Assembly (NCBI GenBank): GCA_903912485.1
Contig: CAIWHR010000347.1
Span: forward strand, 1 to 34,874
Origin: an uncultured beta proteobacterium
Lineage (GTDB): Bacteria; Pseudomonadota; Gammaproteobacteria; Burkholderiales; Casimicrobiaceae
Reading direction: 5' to 3'
Length of the DNA: 34,874 nt
Positions 8,351 through 15,874 of this stretch are shown in pieces. The position numbers and the translations under genes are program-made. The number at the start of each line of letters is the position of its first letter. Within the stretch, counting starts at the first letter, position 1. The notes under the pieces were generated by a model that was not told the DNA's origin, ran no database searches, and saw only the letters and a list, made by a program, of their open reading frames with translations.

Positions 8351-8851
8351 CTACTCCGCGAGCTGGCGACCGAATCTGTCCTCGACGCCATGCATCGCTG
8401 CGCGGAATCCGCGCGCGTCGACCAGCGCGTTGTGCCGCGGGCCGCGTGTTGCGAACCAGGCATCGAGCTGGCGCTCGAAGGACTGTTCGATCGCCGAATC
8501 CTTCCAGATCAAGCGGCGACCGTGGACTCCGTGCTGGTTGGGTAGATCGTCGAACAGGCCCGACAACAGCCGCCAGTCGGCGCGAAGGTCGTAGATTACC
8601 GTCGCGGGCTCGCCTAGGCTTGCCAGCCAGCGAGGAAGCGCCTCGCGTAACTGGGCGCGCGTCATCGTCACATCCGGGGCGCGCAACAGGTGGGGTAGCA
8701 CGTGGTGAACCACGAAGTTGCTGCAATCGGCGGTCGTCCAGCCATCTTCAATCTCGGCGTAGAACTCGCTGCCGTCGTCCGCCACGAACGCAAGCGAAAT
8801 TAGGGCCGGCCGGTCCATGCCAGTGAATTCAGTGTCCAGGAAGCAGCGCAT
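8351..8851 (-). CDS. DEDDh-type 3'-5' exoribonuclease (Rv2179c-like)
   Basis: A 166-aa protein with the three exonuclease motifs of the DEDDh superfamily: Exo I DTEFTG (D6, E8), Exo II around YDLRADW (D88/D92) and Exo III HNALVDARGFRAA (H140, D145). The short length and motif spacing fit the Rv2179c-like 3'-5' exoribonucleases, which remove single-stranded 3' overhangs of RNA with two metal ions. There is no Shine-Dalgarno before the ATG. The upstream 30 bp and the first ~40 codons are repeated, broken, at 13803-13955. It sits downstream of the YhaN/YhaO pair on the same strand, separated by 135 bp. Bacillus yhaN/yhaO likewise neighbours an exonuclease gene (yhaM), so a joint role in nucleic-acid processing is plausible. 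Confidence 0.85.
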   Translation of the reverse strand: MRCFLDTEFTGMDRPALISLAFVADDGSEFYAEIEDGWTTADCSNFVVHHVLPHLLRAPDVTMTRAQLREALPRWLASLGEPATVIYDLRADWRLLSGLFDDLPNQHGVHGRRLIWKDSAIEQSFERQLDAWFATRGPRHNALVDARGFRAAMHGVEDRFGRQLAE

Positions 8852-8880
8852 TAAGTTAAGTTAGCGCAGTCGGGCCTCAC
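8730..8880. repeat. direct repeat copy 1 (5' part of exoribonuclease gene)
   Basis: This segment covers the first ~40 codons of the exonuclease gene and about 30 bp upstream. It matches 13804-13955 in the same orientation at roughly three quarters to four fifths identity by eye. The two copies bracket the yhaN-yhaO cassette. Confidence 0.75.
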
Positions 8881-8986
8881 CCAGCGAACCGCATGGCGTT
8901 CGAACTCCATTCGCCGCGCCATTTCAGCAGTGAACCAATAAGCTTAACGTTCTGCCCGGTAGAGAGCGTGTACCTGACATTTCTAT

Positions 8987-11900
8987 CTAAGCGGCCCAGG
9001 ACATGTTGCGCGGCAGCATAGCTATGCTGCCGGCCCCACCCAGGATTTCCTTGGCGATCTCGGCCACCTTGCCGCTGTGGGTGAGCAGGATTACCTGAGT
9101 CTTCTTGGCGAAATCGGCGAGGACGCCAATCCCGGCGGCCACGCGCTCCTCGTCCCAACCCATGAGCAGGTCATCCCCGAGGAAGGGCAGCACGTTGCCA
9201 TCCTCGATGTGCTGCTCCAGCGAAGCCAGGCGCAGCGCGAGGTAGAGCTGGCTCTCGGTGCCGGTGGACAGGCCCTTGCCGAAGACGATGTGGCTTCCGT
9301 CCGGGCGGTAGGCATAGAGCTTAGTCTCGGCGCCGTCCTGTCCTAGCGCGAGGCGGTCGAAGTTGTGCAGGGTGAGCCGGTCGAAGATACCCGAGGCGCG
9401 CTGCAGCAGCGGGCCGTGCTTGTGCTCGGCGTAGCGCTTGGTCGCCCACGCGAGGAGCTTTGCCACCAGTGCTTGCCGGAAGTAACCCTCAGCGGCCTCG
9501 CGCATGAGGAGCAGCGCGTCCTGCTTGTCGGCTTCGGCGCGCACGGCATCGTCCTGCCCCGCGTACTTATTGAGCGCGTTTTGGACGTTGGTACGCACCT
9601 CGACCGCTTGGGTCCTGTGGACGTCGGTCTCGGCCGCGTTGCGCGCAAGCACCGCCAGTTCGTCAGGGATCGCGGTCAGGTCTTCCACCGTGGCCTCGGC
9701 CACGAGGGTGTCGAAGGGCAGGCCGTCACCTGTGTTCACCACCGCCTCGCGTTCGGCGGCGACCTTGGCGTCGGCCGCGCTGCAGCTCTCCCAGCGCGCG
9801 ATGGAGGCGCGCAGCTCGTCCATCGTGGTGATCTTGGCGATCGCCATCAGCGGCGCGACCGTCGCGCGGGCTTGCGCCTCGTCCTCAGCGATGGTGGCGA
9901 GTCGGCCCTGCGCGTCGGCCAAGGCGGCGGTGAGGCGCGCGTGCTCTGCCACGAGATCATGCTCGGCGTCGGCGCGCCCCTTGAGGGCCAGCGCCGCCTC
10001 GATAGCACTCTTGCCGGCGAGGTCCGGAGCGCAGGCCGTGACCAGTGCCTGTGCATCGGTATTGAAGGCGGCAATCTTGTCGCGCATGGCCGAGACGCGG
10101 ACCGCGAGGCTCTTGTCCGTGCGCACCGCCTGCACCAACCCTTCCTGCATCTGCAGCGCGGCCTGTGCGCCCTCGTTGCCTGTGTCCGGGGTGATTCCCG
10201 TCTTCGCCAGCAGCTCGTCCCGGCGTGCCTCCCAGCGGGCCAGCACGGCGGCGGCGGCCGCGTGATCGTCGCGGGCCGTGGCGGCCAGCGCCTTCTGGGT
10301 GGCGAGGTCGGTGCGCCAACCCTGCTGCCTCACCCGCGCCTCCGACCGTTGGCTGATGACGCTGGCAGCGTGCGTCAGCGTCACCGCGAACGCGCCGGCA
10401 GGGCAGGGCGTGCGCGTGGCGGCACAGGCGGCCCGGATCGTCTCGGCGAGCGTGGCCGCCCGCTCATCCAACGCCCCCTTGGCGTCACGCGCGCCCTGCG
10501 CGGCGGTAAGCGTGGCGAGCAGCGTGTCGCGGGCCTTGGCCCATGTCGCGTACTGGTCGAGCGGCACGAAGGTCCCGCCCGGCGCCCGGGCGAGGCGCTC
10601 GCGCCAGCGGGCGTCGAAGTCGGCCAGTTCCTGCTCGCCCCGCCCGAGGCGGGTGCGGGCGGCGTCACGGTCGATCTCCCGCGCCTGCCGGGTGTTGTCC
10701 AGTTCGCGCGCCTTGGCGACGAAATCAGCATCCTCGAAACGGTCATCAGCCGCCACGTCGGCGGAGCGCACGGCCTGCTCGTACCGGTCGGCGTGAGTGG
10801 CGACCGGCTCGCCCGCGCGGATCACCGACCACAGGTGGTCGCGCACCGCCCGTTGGGTCTGCACGGTCTCCGGTGTGACGGGGGTGTGCAGGCGGGTGTG
10901 CGCATCAACTTCCCGTTGCGCATGCGCCAGCGCCGTCTCATCGCGCTCCAGTTGGTCGTGAACGTTACGGCGGGAGGCTTCCAACCCCGCCCGTTCCTTG
11001 GTATAGGTGGCGGCTTCGGCGGTCGTGGGGAACAGCGGCGAGGGGAGATCGGCGTCGGTGCCTGTCCACGGCTCAAGGCCGCTGCGGGCGGCGGCGAGGG
11101 CGGTCTCCGCCTTCTCCGCCGCGCGCTGGGCGGCGGTGAGCGCGGGACCGTAGTTGAGGGCCTGCGCCTCGCCATGGGCCTGCACAAGGTCCGGCAACTC
11201 GGCGGCGTCGGCGGCCGTGGTCAATAGATCGGTGAGCCGCGCCACCTCGACCTCCTTGCCGCGCAGGTCGCGCTGCGCGGTCTCGGCGGCGAGTGCCAGC
11301 GCGGCGTGCTCCTTGAGATGCGCCGCGAGGTCGGCCCGAATCACCGGGGACGGCAGGGCAGCCGTCACTCCCGCGACCGTGGTGTCGGTCCACCCCAGCC
11401 CGGCGGCGGCACGGGCGATGTCGGCTTCGGCATCGGCCAGTTCGCGCGCCACGGTGGGCAGGTCAGCTTGTGCGTTGAGCACGACGGCACGGCGCTCCGA
11501 CAGGTCCTCGATGTCGTCGGCGTGCGCGGTCACGACTGGGGAGAGCGTCAGCGCAGCGAGCGCACGTTGGTCGCGGGTGATGGTTTCAATGGCAAGGTCG
11601 CGTTTCACCTGCGCGTCGCCCAGCGTCTTCTCGGCGGCGGCGAAGGTGCTGGCAGCGTCCTCGGGGAAGGCGACCGGCGTGCCCAGCACCTGCCGCGCGA
11701 TAGTGGCTTCATCCCAGCGCGCCAGCGGGCCGGCGACGCGGGTTACCCGCTCCAGTTGCCGTTGCCGCTTGCCGAGGGACGCGAGTTCGGCTTCGGCGGC
11801 AGCCTCCGCACTGCGGGCGGCATCCAGCGCGTTCTTCGCCTCCTGCCATTGCGCGGCCGACAGCGAGACCTCGGTGAGCTTGTCGCGAGCGGCGACGAAG

Positions 11901-12466
11901 CGTACATCGGCTTGCGTGAACTGGTGGCCCTTGCGCCGGTGCGGTCCCCAGAGGTCTTCCACCTCATCGTCGATCTTGGCGCGCAGCTCGCCCAAGTTGC
12001 CGAGGCCGGCGGCGGCTCCGAACAGGATGCGGCCGATGTCGTTGCCGGCGTTGGTGATCGCCTGGTCGCCGGCGACGAGCTGCTTGTGCTCGATGGCGAA
12101 CATGCGCCGGTAGGAGTCGCGGTCGGTGCGCAGCAGCCAGCGGGCGAGTTCGGTGTCCGACACTGGGTTGCCGGCTGTGTCAAGCGCCGAGTTCCTCATC
12201 CTCTTGAGTCGGCGGAATTCGAGGACGCCCAGCGCCGGGTCGTCCAGCTGGCCGCCCAGTTCCATCTTGCCGTAGCCGTGCTTGAAGTCGAAGGACGATT
12301 GGGAGTGGATGCCGTAGAGCCATTCGAGGAGCGCTACCCGAAGGGTGGACTTGCCGGCCTCGTTGGGGCCGTGAATCACGTGCATGTCGGGCGAGCCCGC
12401 CGGGAAGGCGAGGCTCGTTCCAGTGAAGTGGCCGAAGGCGGTGAGGTCGAATCGGGCGAGGCGCAC
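8987..12466 (-). CDS. yhaN: YhaN-like SbcC/Rad50-family ATPase
   Basis: An 1159-aa SMC-like ATPase. The N-terminus has the family start (RLARFDLTAFGHF) and Walker A GPNEAGKST (33-41). A long helical region follows, with coiled-coil arms rich in Ala, Glu, Arg and Leu. The C-terminus carries the ABC signature LSTGTESQLYLAL (from about 1066), a Walker B ending in DD (1098-1099), D-loop GWDEER and the switch His in LLTHSG (1130). Such proteins pair with a calcineurin-like nuclease to process DNA ends. The start is GTG, 3 bp after the yhaO stop, with GGAGGG inside the end of yhaO, so translation is coupled. The length exceeds the ~960 aa of Bacillus YhaN, mainly in the arms. No zinc-hook CxxC is evident to me. 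Confidence 0.88.
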   Translation of the reverse strand: MRLARFDLTAFGHFTGTSLAFPAGSPDMHVIHGPNEAGKSTLRVALLEWLYGIHSQSSFDFKHGYGKMELGGQLDDPALGVLEFRRLKRMRNSALDTAGNPVSDTELARWLLRTDRDSYRRMFAIEHKQLVAGDQAITNAGNDIGRILFGAAAGLGNLGELRAKIDDEVEDLWGPHRRKGHQFTQADVRFVAARDKLTEVSLSAAQWQEAKNALDAARSAEAAAEAELASLGKRQRQLERVTRVAGPLARWDEATIARQVLGTPVAFPEDAASTFAAAEKTLGDAQVKRDLAIETITRDQRALAALTLSPVVTAHADDIEDLSERRAVVLNAQADLPTVARELADAEADIARAAAGLGWTDTTVAGVTAALPSPVIRADLAAHLKEHAALALAAETAQRDLRGKEVEVARLTDLLTTAADAAELPDLVQAHGEAQALNYGPALTAAQRAAEKAETALAAARSGLEPWTGTDADLPSPLFPTTAEAATYTKERAGLEASRRNVHDQLERDETALAHAQREVDAHTRLHTPVTPETVQTQRAVRDHLWSVIRAGEPVATHADRYEQAVRSADVAADDRFEDADFVAKARELDNTRQAREIDRDAARTRLGRGEQELADFDARWRERLARAPGGTFVPLDQYATWAKARDTLLATLTAAQGARDAKGALDERAATLAETIRAACAATRTPCPAGAFAVTLTHAASVISQRSEARVRQQGWRTDLATQKALAATARDDHAAAAAVLARWEARRDELLAKTGITPDTGNEGAQAALQMQEGLVQAVRTDKSLAVRVSAMRDKIAAFNTDAQALVTACAPDLAGKSAIEAALALKGRADAEHDLVAEHARLTAALADAQGRLATIAEDEAQARATVAPLMAIAKITTMDELRASIARWESCSAADAKVAAEREAVVNTGDGLPFDTLVAEATVEDLTAIPDELAVLARNAAETDVHRTQAVEVRTNVQNALNKYAGQDDAVRAEADKQDALLLMREAAEGYFRQALVAKLLAWATKRYAEHKHGPLLQRASGIFDRLTLHNFDRLALGQDGAETKLYAYRPDGSHIVFGKGLSTGTESQLYLALRLASLEQHIEDGNVLPFLGDDLLMGWDEERVAAGIGVLADFAKKTQVILLTHSGKVAEIAKEILGGAGSIAMLPRNMSWAA

Positions 12467-12469
12467 GGG

Positions 12470-13735
12470 TCAGCCCTCCTGCTCGACGCGGTTGAGGAGG
12501 CTGGGGATTGCCTCGGCGATGAGTGGCGCGAAGTCGTTGGCAGCCACCCGCGCAAGGGTCAGTACATCCCGGTCGACGAAGGCTTCCCTTGGGAGCTTGT
12601 TCAGCATGGGACCGAAGTCGCGGGTGAGGCTCTCGATGAAGTCGGTGTCGGTAGCGGCTTCGGCGAGAAGCGTCTGCAAGTCGGCGATGCCATCGGCGCG
12701 GGCCGCGATGGCAGCGGCATCGCGCGGCGGTGCAGTCGCCACCTCGATCTTCTCGATCCAGAGGTTCTTCGGGTCCTTGTACATCGCCTGTGCCTGCACG
12801 TTTTGGCGAAGCATGCGGGGCTGCCCCGTCAACTCGCGGTGGACGGCGGTCTTGCCGGTGAGGGAAACACGTGCGGCGACGGGGCGGTTGTCGGCGGTGT
12901 TCAGCGCCACGCCGAACGCCGCGCCGACGCGGCCCATGGCTTCGTCCATGGTGGCTGCGCCGCCCACGTCCACGGCCAGGTGTTGCCAGCGCAGGACATC
13001 GACGAAGAGGCGCTCTGGCGGCTGCACGATTCCGTGCTTGACGGTGACCAGCAGCGCGCCTCGAGCCCCCGGCTCCCTGACGTGGCGGCCCTGGGCATTG
13101 CCGCTGAAGCACACGTAGGGCTTGGCAGAGAGGACAGCGTGCTCGTGAACGTGCCCCAGCGCCCAGTAGTGCATACCCTTGTTCTGCAGTTCGTCGAGCG
13201 AGCAGGGGGCATAGTCCTCGTGCTCGCTGTATCCCCCACCCAGCGCGGTGTGGAGGAGGGCGATGTTGAAGCAGCCCTCGGCGGGCCGGTAGCCCGCGGC
13301 CAGGTTGTCGGCGATGTCGGCCCTCTTGAAGCTCTGCCCATGCAGCGCGACGCGCAGGCCCTCGACCTCGGTGTGGAAGGTCTGCGGTGCGTCGCTCGCG
13401 AAGAGATGCAGGTTGGGCGGGGGCACGAGGGCACGGATCATGTCTTCGTCCGCGTCGTGGTTCCCGCGCAGGACATAGGCGTCAATCTTGGCCTCATGGA
13501 GGCGTGCAATTTGGCCCATAAAGAAGATGCCGGTCTCGAAGTCACGCCAGCCGGTGTCGAACAGGTCGCCCGGGAACAGCACAAAGGCGACGCGCTCGGC
13601 GATTGCGCGGTCGATCAGGTTGGTGAACGCCCGCCGGGTTGCGCTGCGCAAGAGGTCCAAGGGCGCGTCCTCATGGGCAGAGAGCCCGGCGAGCGCGCTG
13701 TCGAGGTGTACGTCACCGGCATGGATAAATTTCAT
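12470..13735 (-). CDS. yhaO: YhaO-like (SbcD/Mre11-family) calcineurin-like phosphoesterase
   Basis: A 421-aa metallophosphoesterase with the full motif set: DVHLDS (D8, H10), GDLFD (56-60), RGNHD (90-94), LLHT (160-163) and GHVH (194-197). These residues bind two metal ions, normally Mn2+, for nuclease action on DNA ends. The C-terminal third (after about 280) is the capping/partner-binding part and is unremarkable. It is the first gene of a two-gene operon with yhaN, the normal Mre11-before-Rad50 order. The start is ATG 13735. Only ~70 bp separate it from the remnant exonuclease gene upstream. Its role in repair or DNA degradation is inferred from the family. Confidence 0.9.
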   Translation of the reverse strand: MKFIHAGDVHLDSALAGLSAHEDAPLDLLRSATRRAFTNLIDRAIAERVAFVLFPGDLFDTGWRDFETGIFFMGQIARLHEAKIDAYVLRGNHDADEDMIRALVPPPNLHLFASDAPQTFHTEVEGLRVALHGQSFKRADIADNLAAGYRPAEGCFNIALLHTALGGGYSEHEDYAPCSLDELQNKGMHYWALGHVHEHAVLSAKPYVCFSGNAQGRHVREPGARGALLVTVKHGIVQPPERLFVDVLRWQHLAVDVGGAATMDEAMGRVGAAFGVALNTADNRPVAARVSLTGKTAVHRELTGQPRMLRQNVQAQAMYKDPKNLWIEKIEVATAPPRDAAAIAARADGIADLQTLLAEAATDTDFIESLTRDFGPMLNKLPREAFVDRDVLTLARVAANDFAPLIAEAIPSLLNRVEQEG

Positions 13736-13802
13736 TGGTGCCCCAGAAGCAGTTCGATAGAGGTGGCGATCCGGCCCAAGAACACATTTTAGGGCTCATC
13801 AA

Positions 13803-13923
13803 GCGGTCGTCCAGCCGTCGGCTCTCTTGGCGTAGAACTCGCGACCGTCGTCAGCAACGAGCGCAAGCGAGATCAGGGCAGCCGGTCCATGCTCATGAAT
13901 TCGGTGTCGAGTAAGCAGCGCAT
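13803..13923 (-). pseudogene. 5' fragment of a second exoribonuclease gene, frameshifted
   Basis: Read on the minus strand this begins MRCLLDTEF, matching MRCFLDTEF of the intact gene at 8851, and keeps a diverged Exo I motif. Compared with the intact gene, one base is missing after the Met-Asp-Arg codons (about 13882), which brings a TGA into frame. After the frameshift the homology continues in another frame (ISLALVADDGREFYA, DGWTTA) and stops at codon ~42, so the catalytic Exo II and III motifs are absent. It cannot encode an active enzyme. It lies 68 bp upstream of yhaO and is most simply a by-product of how the yhaNO cassette came to lie between two copies. Confidence 0.8.
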
Positions 13924-13955
13924 CTATATAAGTACGTCAGCGCGTCGGGCCTCAC
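13804..13955. repeat. direct repeat copy 2 (exoribonuclease gene 5' end)
   Basis: This matches 8730-8880 in the same orientation, including the non-coding stretch upstream of the start codon that ends in tcgggcctcac. It marks the far edge of the segment that contains yhaN and yhaO. Recombination between the two copies would remove the cassette. Confidence 0.75.
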
Positions 13956-13989
13956 CGCTGCGGTGCCACGCCGGTCCCCTGGTTGCCCA

Positions 13990-14004
13990 CGACGTTTTTT
14001 GACG
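13990..14004. promoter_or_regulatory. near-consensus inverted repeat CGACG-N5-TGACG
   Basis: This is one mismatch per arm from CGACA-N5-TGTCG, with the same 5-bp spacer (TTTTT). It lies 45 bp upstream of the ATG at 14049, the distance seen for the AAA-1 and AAA-2 operon sites. A TATGGC that could act as a -10 element follows 6 bp downstream. Confidence 0.4.
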
Positions 14005-14048
14005 CATGCGTATGGCCAAATGGTGAGTCGACAACAGGAGGGCCGCAC

Positions 14049-14531
14049 ATGAATGATCACCATTATGCGTTTGCGCACCGTGTCGTGCGGGACTACGTCA
14101 AAAACGATCCGGAAGAATTCCTGGCGCTTGTCGACTCGGCCGAACGCGACGACTTCGTCGCCTGGCTCTGGGAACAGACGGAGCGGTACGTAGGCGAGCC
14201 TTTGACCGGAATCGACACCAAGCTGACTGGGGTCGAGGTGCGGACGGTCGCCCGATGCCGCACCGTCATCGTGACGTTGCCGCCGCCCGCCGATATTGGC
14301 GAGGCCTACATGGTCGCCGCGATGATTTCGCCAAGCGCTCCGGATCCCACGACCAGCGAGGCGAGAGCCCGGTATTTCACACTCGAGTTCGGCATGAGCA
14401 TGGAGGATGAAGGCGAAGGCAAGACCGTCCTGTGCGAGTGGATGGAGACCAGGCACAGGAATTACGGGCCAGGGCCGGCGCCGAACGTCGACGCGTTCGC
14501 GGAGCAGCTCGCTTGCCGCGCGAGCCAATGA
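14049..14531 (+). CDS. hypothetical acidic protein (160 aa)
   Basis: A soluble, acidic 160-aa protein starting MNDHHYAFAHRVVRDYV. AGGAGGG 7 bp upstream is a strong ribosome binding site and fixes the ATG at 14049, although the frame is open further upstream. The N-terminal 45 residues are helical (DPEEFLALVDSAERDDFVAWLWEQ). The middle is strand-rich (VRTVARCRTVIVTLPPP, GEAYMVAAMI), and the C-terminal part reads YFTLEFGMSMEDEGEGKTVLC. I do not recognise a domain. Its last 70 bp overlap the convergent SGNH hydrolase gene. The operator-like repeat just upstream suggests co-regulation with the AAA genes. Confidence 0.7.
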   Translation: MNDHHYAFAHRVVRDYVKNDPEEFLALVDSAERDDFVAWLWEQTERYVGEPLTGIDTKLTGVEVRTVARCRTVIVTLPPPADIGEAYMVAAMISPSAPDPTTSEARARYFTLEFGMSMEDEGEGKTVLCEWMETRHRNYGPGPAPNVDAFAEQLACRASQ

Positions 14532-15103
14532 GCGACTGCGCCCGCAATCTTCCGTCCCCCAATCTCCGACGGTTCGATGGGTGAAACTGGCGAGTAATCC
14601 TGTCGATCCCGCATCAGCTCGCGCAAATCCAGCAGATCCAGTCCATAGCGTAAGGCACCGCGGGTGATCACGTCGTTGAAGAGGGACAGTGCGGTGACGA
14701 GATGCGGCGGGAGATCGGGGACCGCATCGTAGATCGTGCACACCAACACCGGCAAGCCGCGAGCGACGACCGCCTGCAGCGCGGTGTCGTGGCGCCGGGC
14801 GAACTCGCGCTGGATTTCGCGGAGAAGCATCAGGGCGTGGTTCACCGATTGTGCCGGTTGCGCCATGTCCGCGACGTGACCGAGAGCGTCGTTGCCGCCG
14901 ATGTTGAGCCCGAGATGCGTCGCGTTGGCGGGAACGCGCTCCAGTTGGGCGCGGATACCAACGGTCGTTTCGCCGTCGACGGCCACGAGCGTTGCCGTGG
15001 CGGAGGTGCCGAGTGCGTGCTGGAGGTGGTGATGCACGGTCTCGCCCCGCCGAACGTAGGGCGCGTTGTCGAAGATCGAGTCGCCGAGCAGGACGATGTG
15101 CAT
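14462..15103 (-). CDS. SGNH/GDSL-type hydrolase
   Basis: A 213-aa esterase-like protein without a signal peptide. Block I is VLLGDSIFDN (nucleophile Ser in GDS, residues 7-9) and block III is NIGGNDAL (oxyanion Gly/Asn, about 67-74). The C-terminal block V, normally D-x-x-H, reads SPIEPSEIGG, so the usual catalytic His is not visible at its normal place. I chose ATG 15103 because the GDS motif then sits at the N-terminus as in the family; the frame extends 9 codons further. No strong Shine-Dalgarno. It overlaps the convergent 14049 gene by 70 bp. The substrate cannot be inferred. One near-consensus CGACA-N5-TGTCG repeat lies 109 bp upstream. Confidence 0.82.
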   Translation of the reverse strand: MHIVLLGDSIFDNAPYVRRGETVHHHLQHALGTSATATLVAVDGETTVGIRAQLERVPANATHLGLNIGGNDALGHVADMAQPAQSVNHALMLLREIQREFARRHDTALQAVVARGLPVLVCTIYDAVPDLPPHLVTALSLFNDVITRGALRYGLDLLDLRELMRDRQDYSPVSPIEPSEIGGRKIAGAVAHWLARQASCSANASTFGAGPGP

Positions 15104-15211
15104 AAGGTGATCCGGTGAACGTGCAGCCACGGCCGATATGGCTCGAGCTCATTGGCGGGCGTGGCGCGAACTGTTCGATAGCTGCAATGCGCGGATCGTA
15201 ACGTATACGTT

Positions 15212-15226
15212 CGTCAAGACGTGTCG
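15212..15226. promoter_or_regulatory. inverted repeat CGTCA-N5-TGTCG
   Basis: One mismatch in the left arm relative to CGACA-N5-TGTCG; the right arm is perfect and the spacer is 5 bp (AGACG). It is the member of the cluster nearest the SGNH gene, 109 bp before its start. Confidence 0.35.
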
Positions 15227-15268
15227 CACGCAAGCGCTGCCGGCGCCCGCCAAGTGCCGCGACGGATG

Positions 15269-15283
15269 CGACAGATTTTGTAG
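15269..15283. promoter_or_regulatory. inverted repeat CGACA-N5-TGTAG
   Basis: Left arm perfect within ATGCGACA, right arm with one mismatch, spacer GATTT. It is 73 bp upstream of the next copy, and both share the octamer ATGCGACA. Confidence 0.4.
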
Positions 15284-15341
15284 TCGATCCCGCGGATCAT
15301 GGGCAAACCTGCCTTACGCCCGCTCGCCTGCGATCCGGATG

Positions 15342-15356
15342 CGACACGTTTTCTCG
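15342..15356. promoter_or_regulatory. inverted repeat CGACA-N5-TCTCG before the AAA-2 operon
   Basis: Left arm perfect within ATGCGACA, right arm with one mismatch, spacer CGTTT. It ends 47 bp before the start codon at 15404. TAATTA about 14 bp downstream could be a -10 element, which would put this repeat over the -35 region. Confidence 0.4.
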
Positions 15357-15403
15357 TAACGGTCAGGCCTAATTACATCCTGACCCCCTTACCAGGAGTG
15401 CCC

Positions 15404-15874
15404 ATGGCCCAACGTGCACCGAAACCCCTGACCTCGAAACAACTGCTGGAGAAAATCGGCCTCACCGACGGCAGGCTTGACCCGGCTCTCACCCTCGACG
15501 GCCTGGGCGACGAGGGCGGGCTGGACGGTGACCTCGTGCCGCTGCTGCTCGACCGCTTTCACCAGCTTACAAAGGTCCGCCACGACCTGCAGCCTGGAAT
15601 TATCGTCGGGTGGAAGCCGGGCCTGCGCAACCGGAAGTGGCCGCGTCAGGATGAACCGGCCGTCGTCGTCGAGCGCCTGCCGGAGCCGGTGTTCGATACC
15701 GACGAGACCGGCTCGACCTACTTCCGCGAGCCGCTCGACGTGATCCTCGGCGTCTTCATCGACACGCCCGAGCACCGCGGCGACTTCCTGGTGTTTCACG
15801 CGAATTCGCAGCGGTACCAGCCGTGGCCGAACCAGGGACAGGAACAAGGGGACGGTGACCATGACCACGCGTAA
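15404..15874 (+). CDS. hypothetical protein, first gene of the AAA-2 operon (156 aa)
   Basis: CAGGAG 5 bp upstream supports ATG 15404. The protein is soluble: a short basic N-terminus (MAQRAPKPLTSKQLLEKIGL), a middle with repeated Leu/Asp (LDGDLVPLLLDRFHQL), a strand-rich core (GIIVGWKPGLR, PAVVVERLPEPVFD, LDVILGVFID, GDFLVFHANSQRYQPW) and a flexible tail of Gly, Asp and His. I do not recognise a family. Its last 14 bp overlap the start of AAA-2, so the two are translationally coupled and the protein is likely a partner or substrate adaptor of AAA-2. Three operator-like repeats lie upstream. Confidence 0.75.
   Translation: MAQRAPKPLTSKQLLEKIGLTDGRLDPALTLDGLGDEGGLDGDLVPLLLDRFHQLTKVRHDLQPGIIVGWKPGLRNRKWPRQDEPAVVVERLPEPVFDTDETGSTYFREPLDVILGVFIDTPEHRGDFLVFHANSQRYQPWPNQGQEQGDGDHDHA

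Larger units (their letters stand above)
13736..14048. other. intergenic region with exonuclease remnant and operator-like repeat
   Basis: About 310 bp without an intact gene. It holds the broken exonuclease copy (13803-13923), the rest of the direct repeat to 13955, and the CGACG-N5-TGACG inverted repeat at 13990. Nothing else is evident between them. Confidence 0.6.
15104..15403. other. divergent intergenic region with three operator-like repeats
   Basis: This 300-bp gap separates the SGNH gene (minus) from the 156-aa/AAA-2/ARPP-1 operon (plus). I see no credible gene in it. It contains three copies of the CGACA-N5-TGTCG type repeat at 15212, 15269 and 15342, the densest cluster in the window. 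Confidence 0.6.

Noticed and set aside
9365-13792. Long plus-strand open frames opposite yhaN and yhaO
   Set aside because: They are Gly/Arg/Ala-rich shadows of genes with complete catalytic motifs on the minus strand.
13994-14000. T-run as a possible terminator
   Set aside because: There is no stable hairpin upstream of it; it forms the spacer of an inverted repeat instead.
13893-15233. A 446-codon minus-strand frame
   Set aside because: It is a shadow of the SGNH gene in another frame; the SGNH frame carries GDS and GGND blocks.
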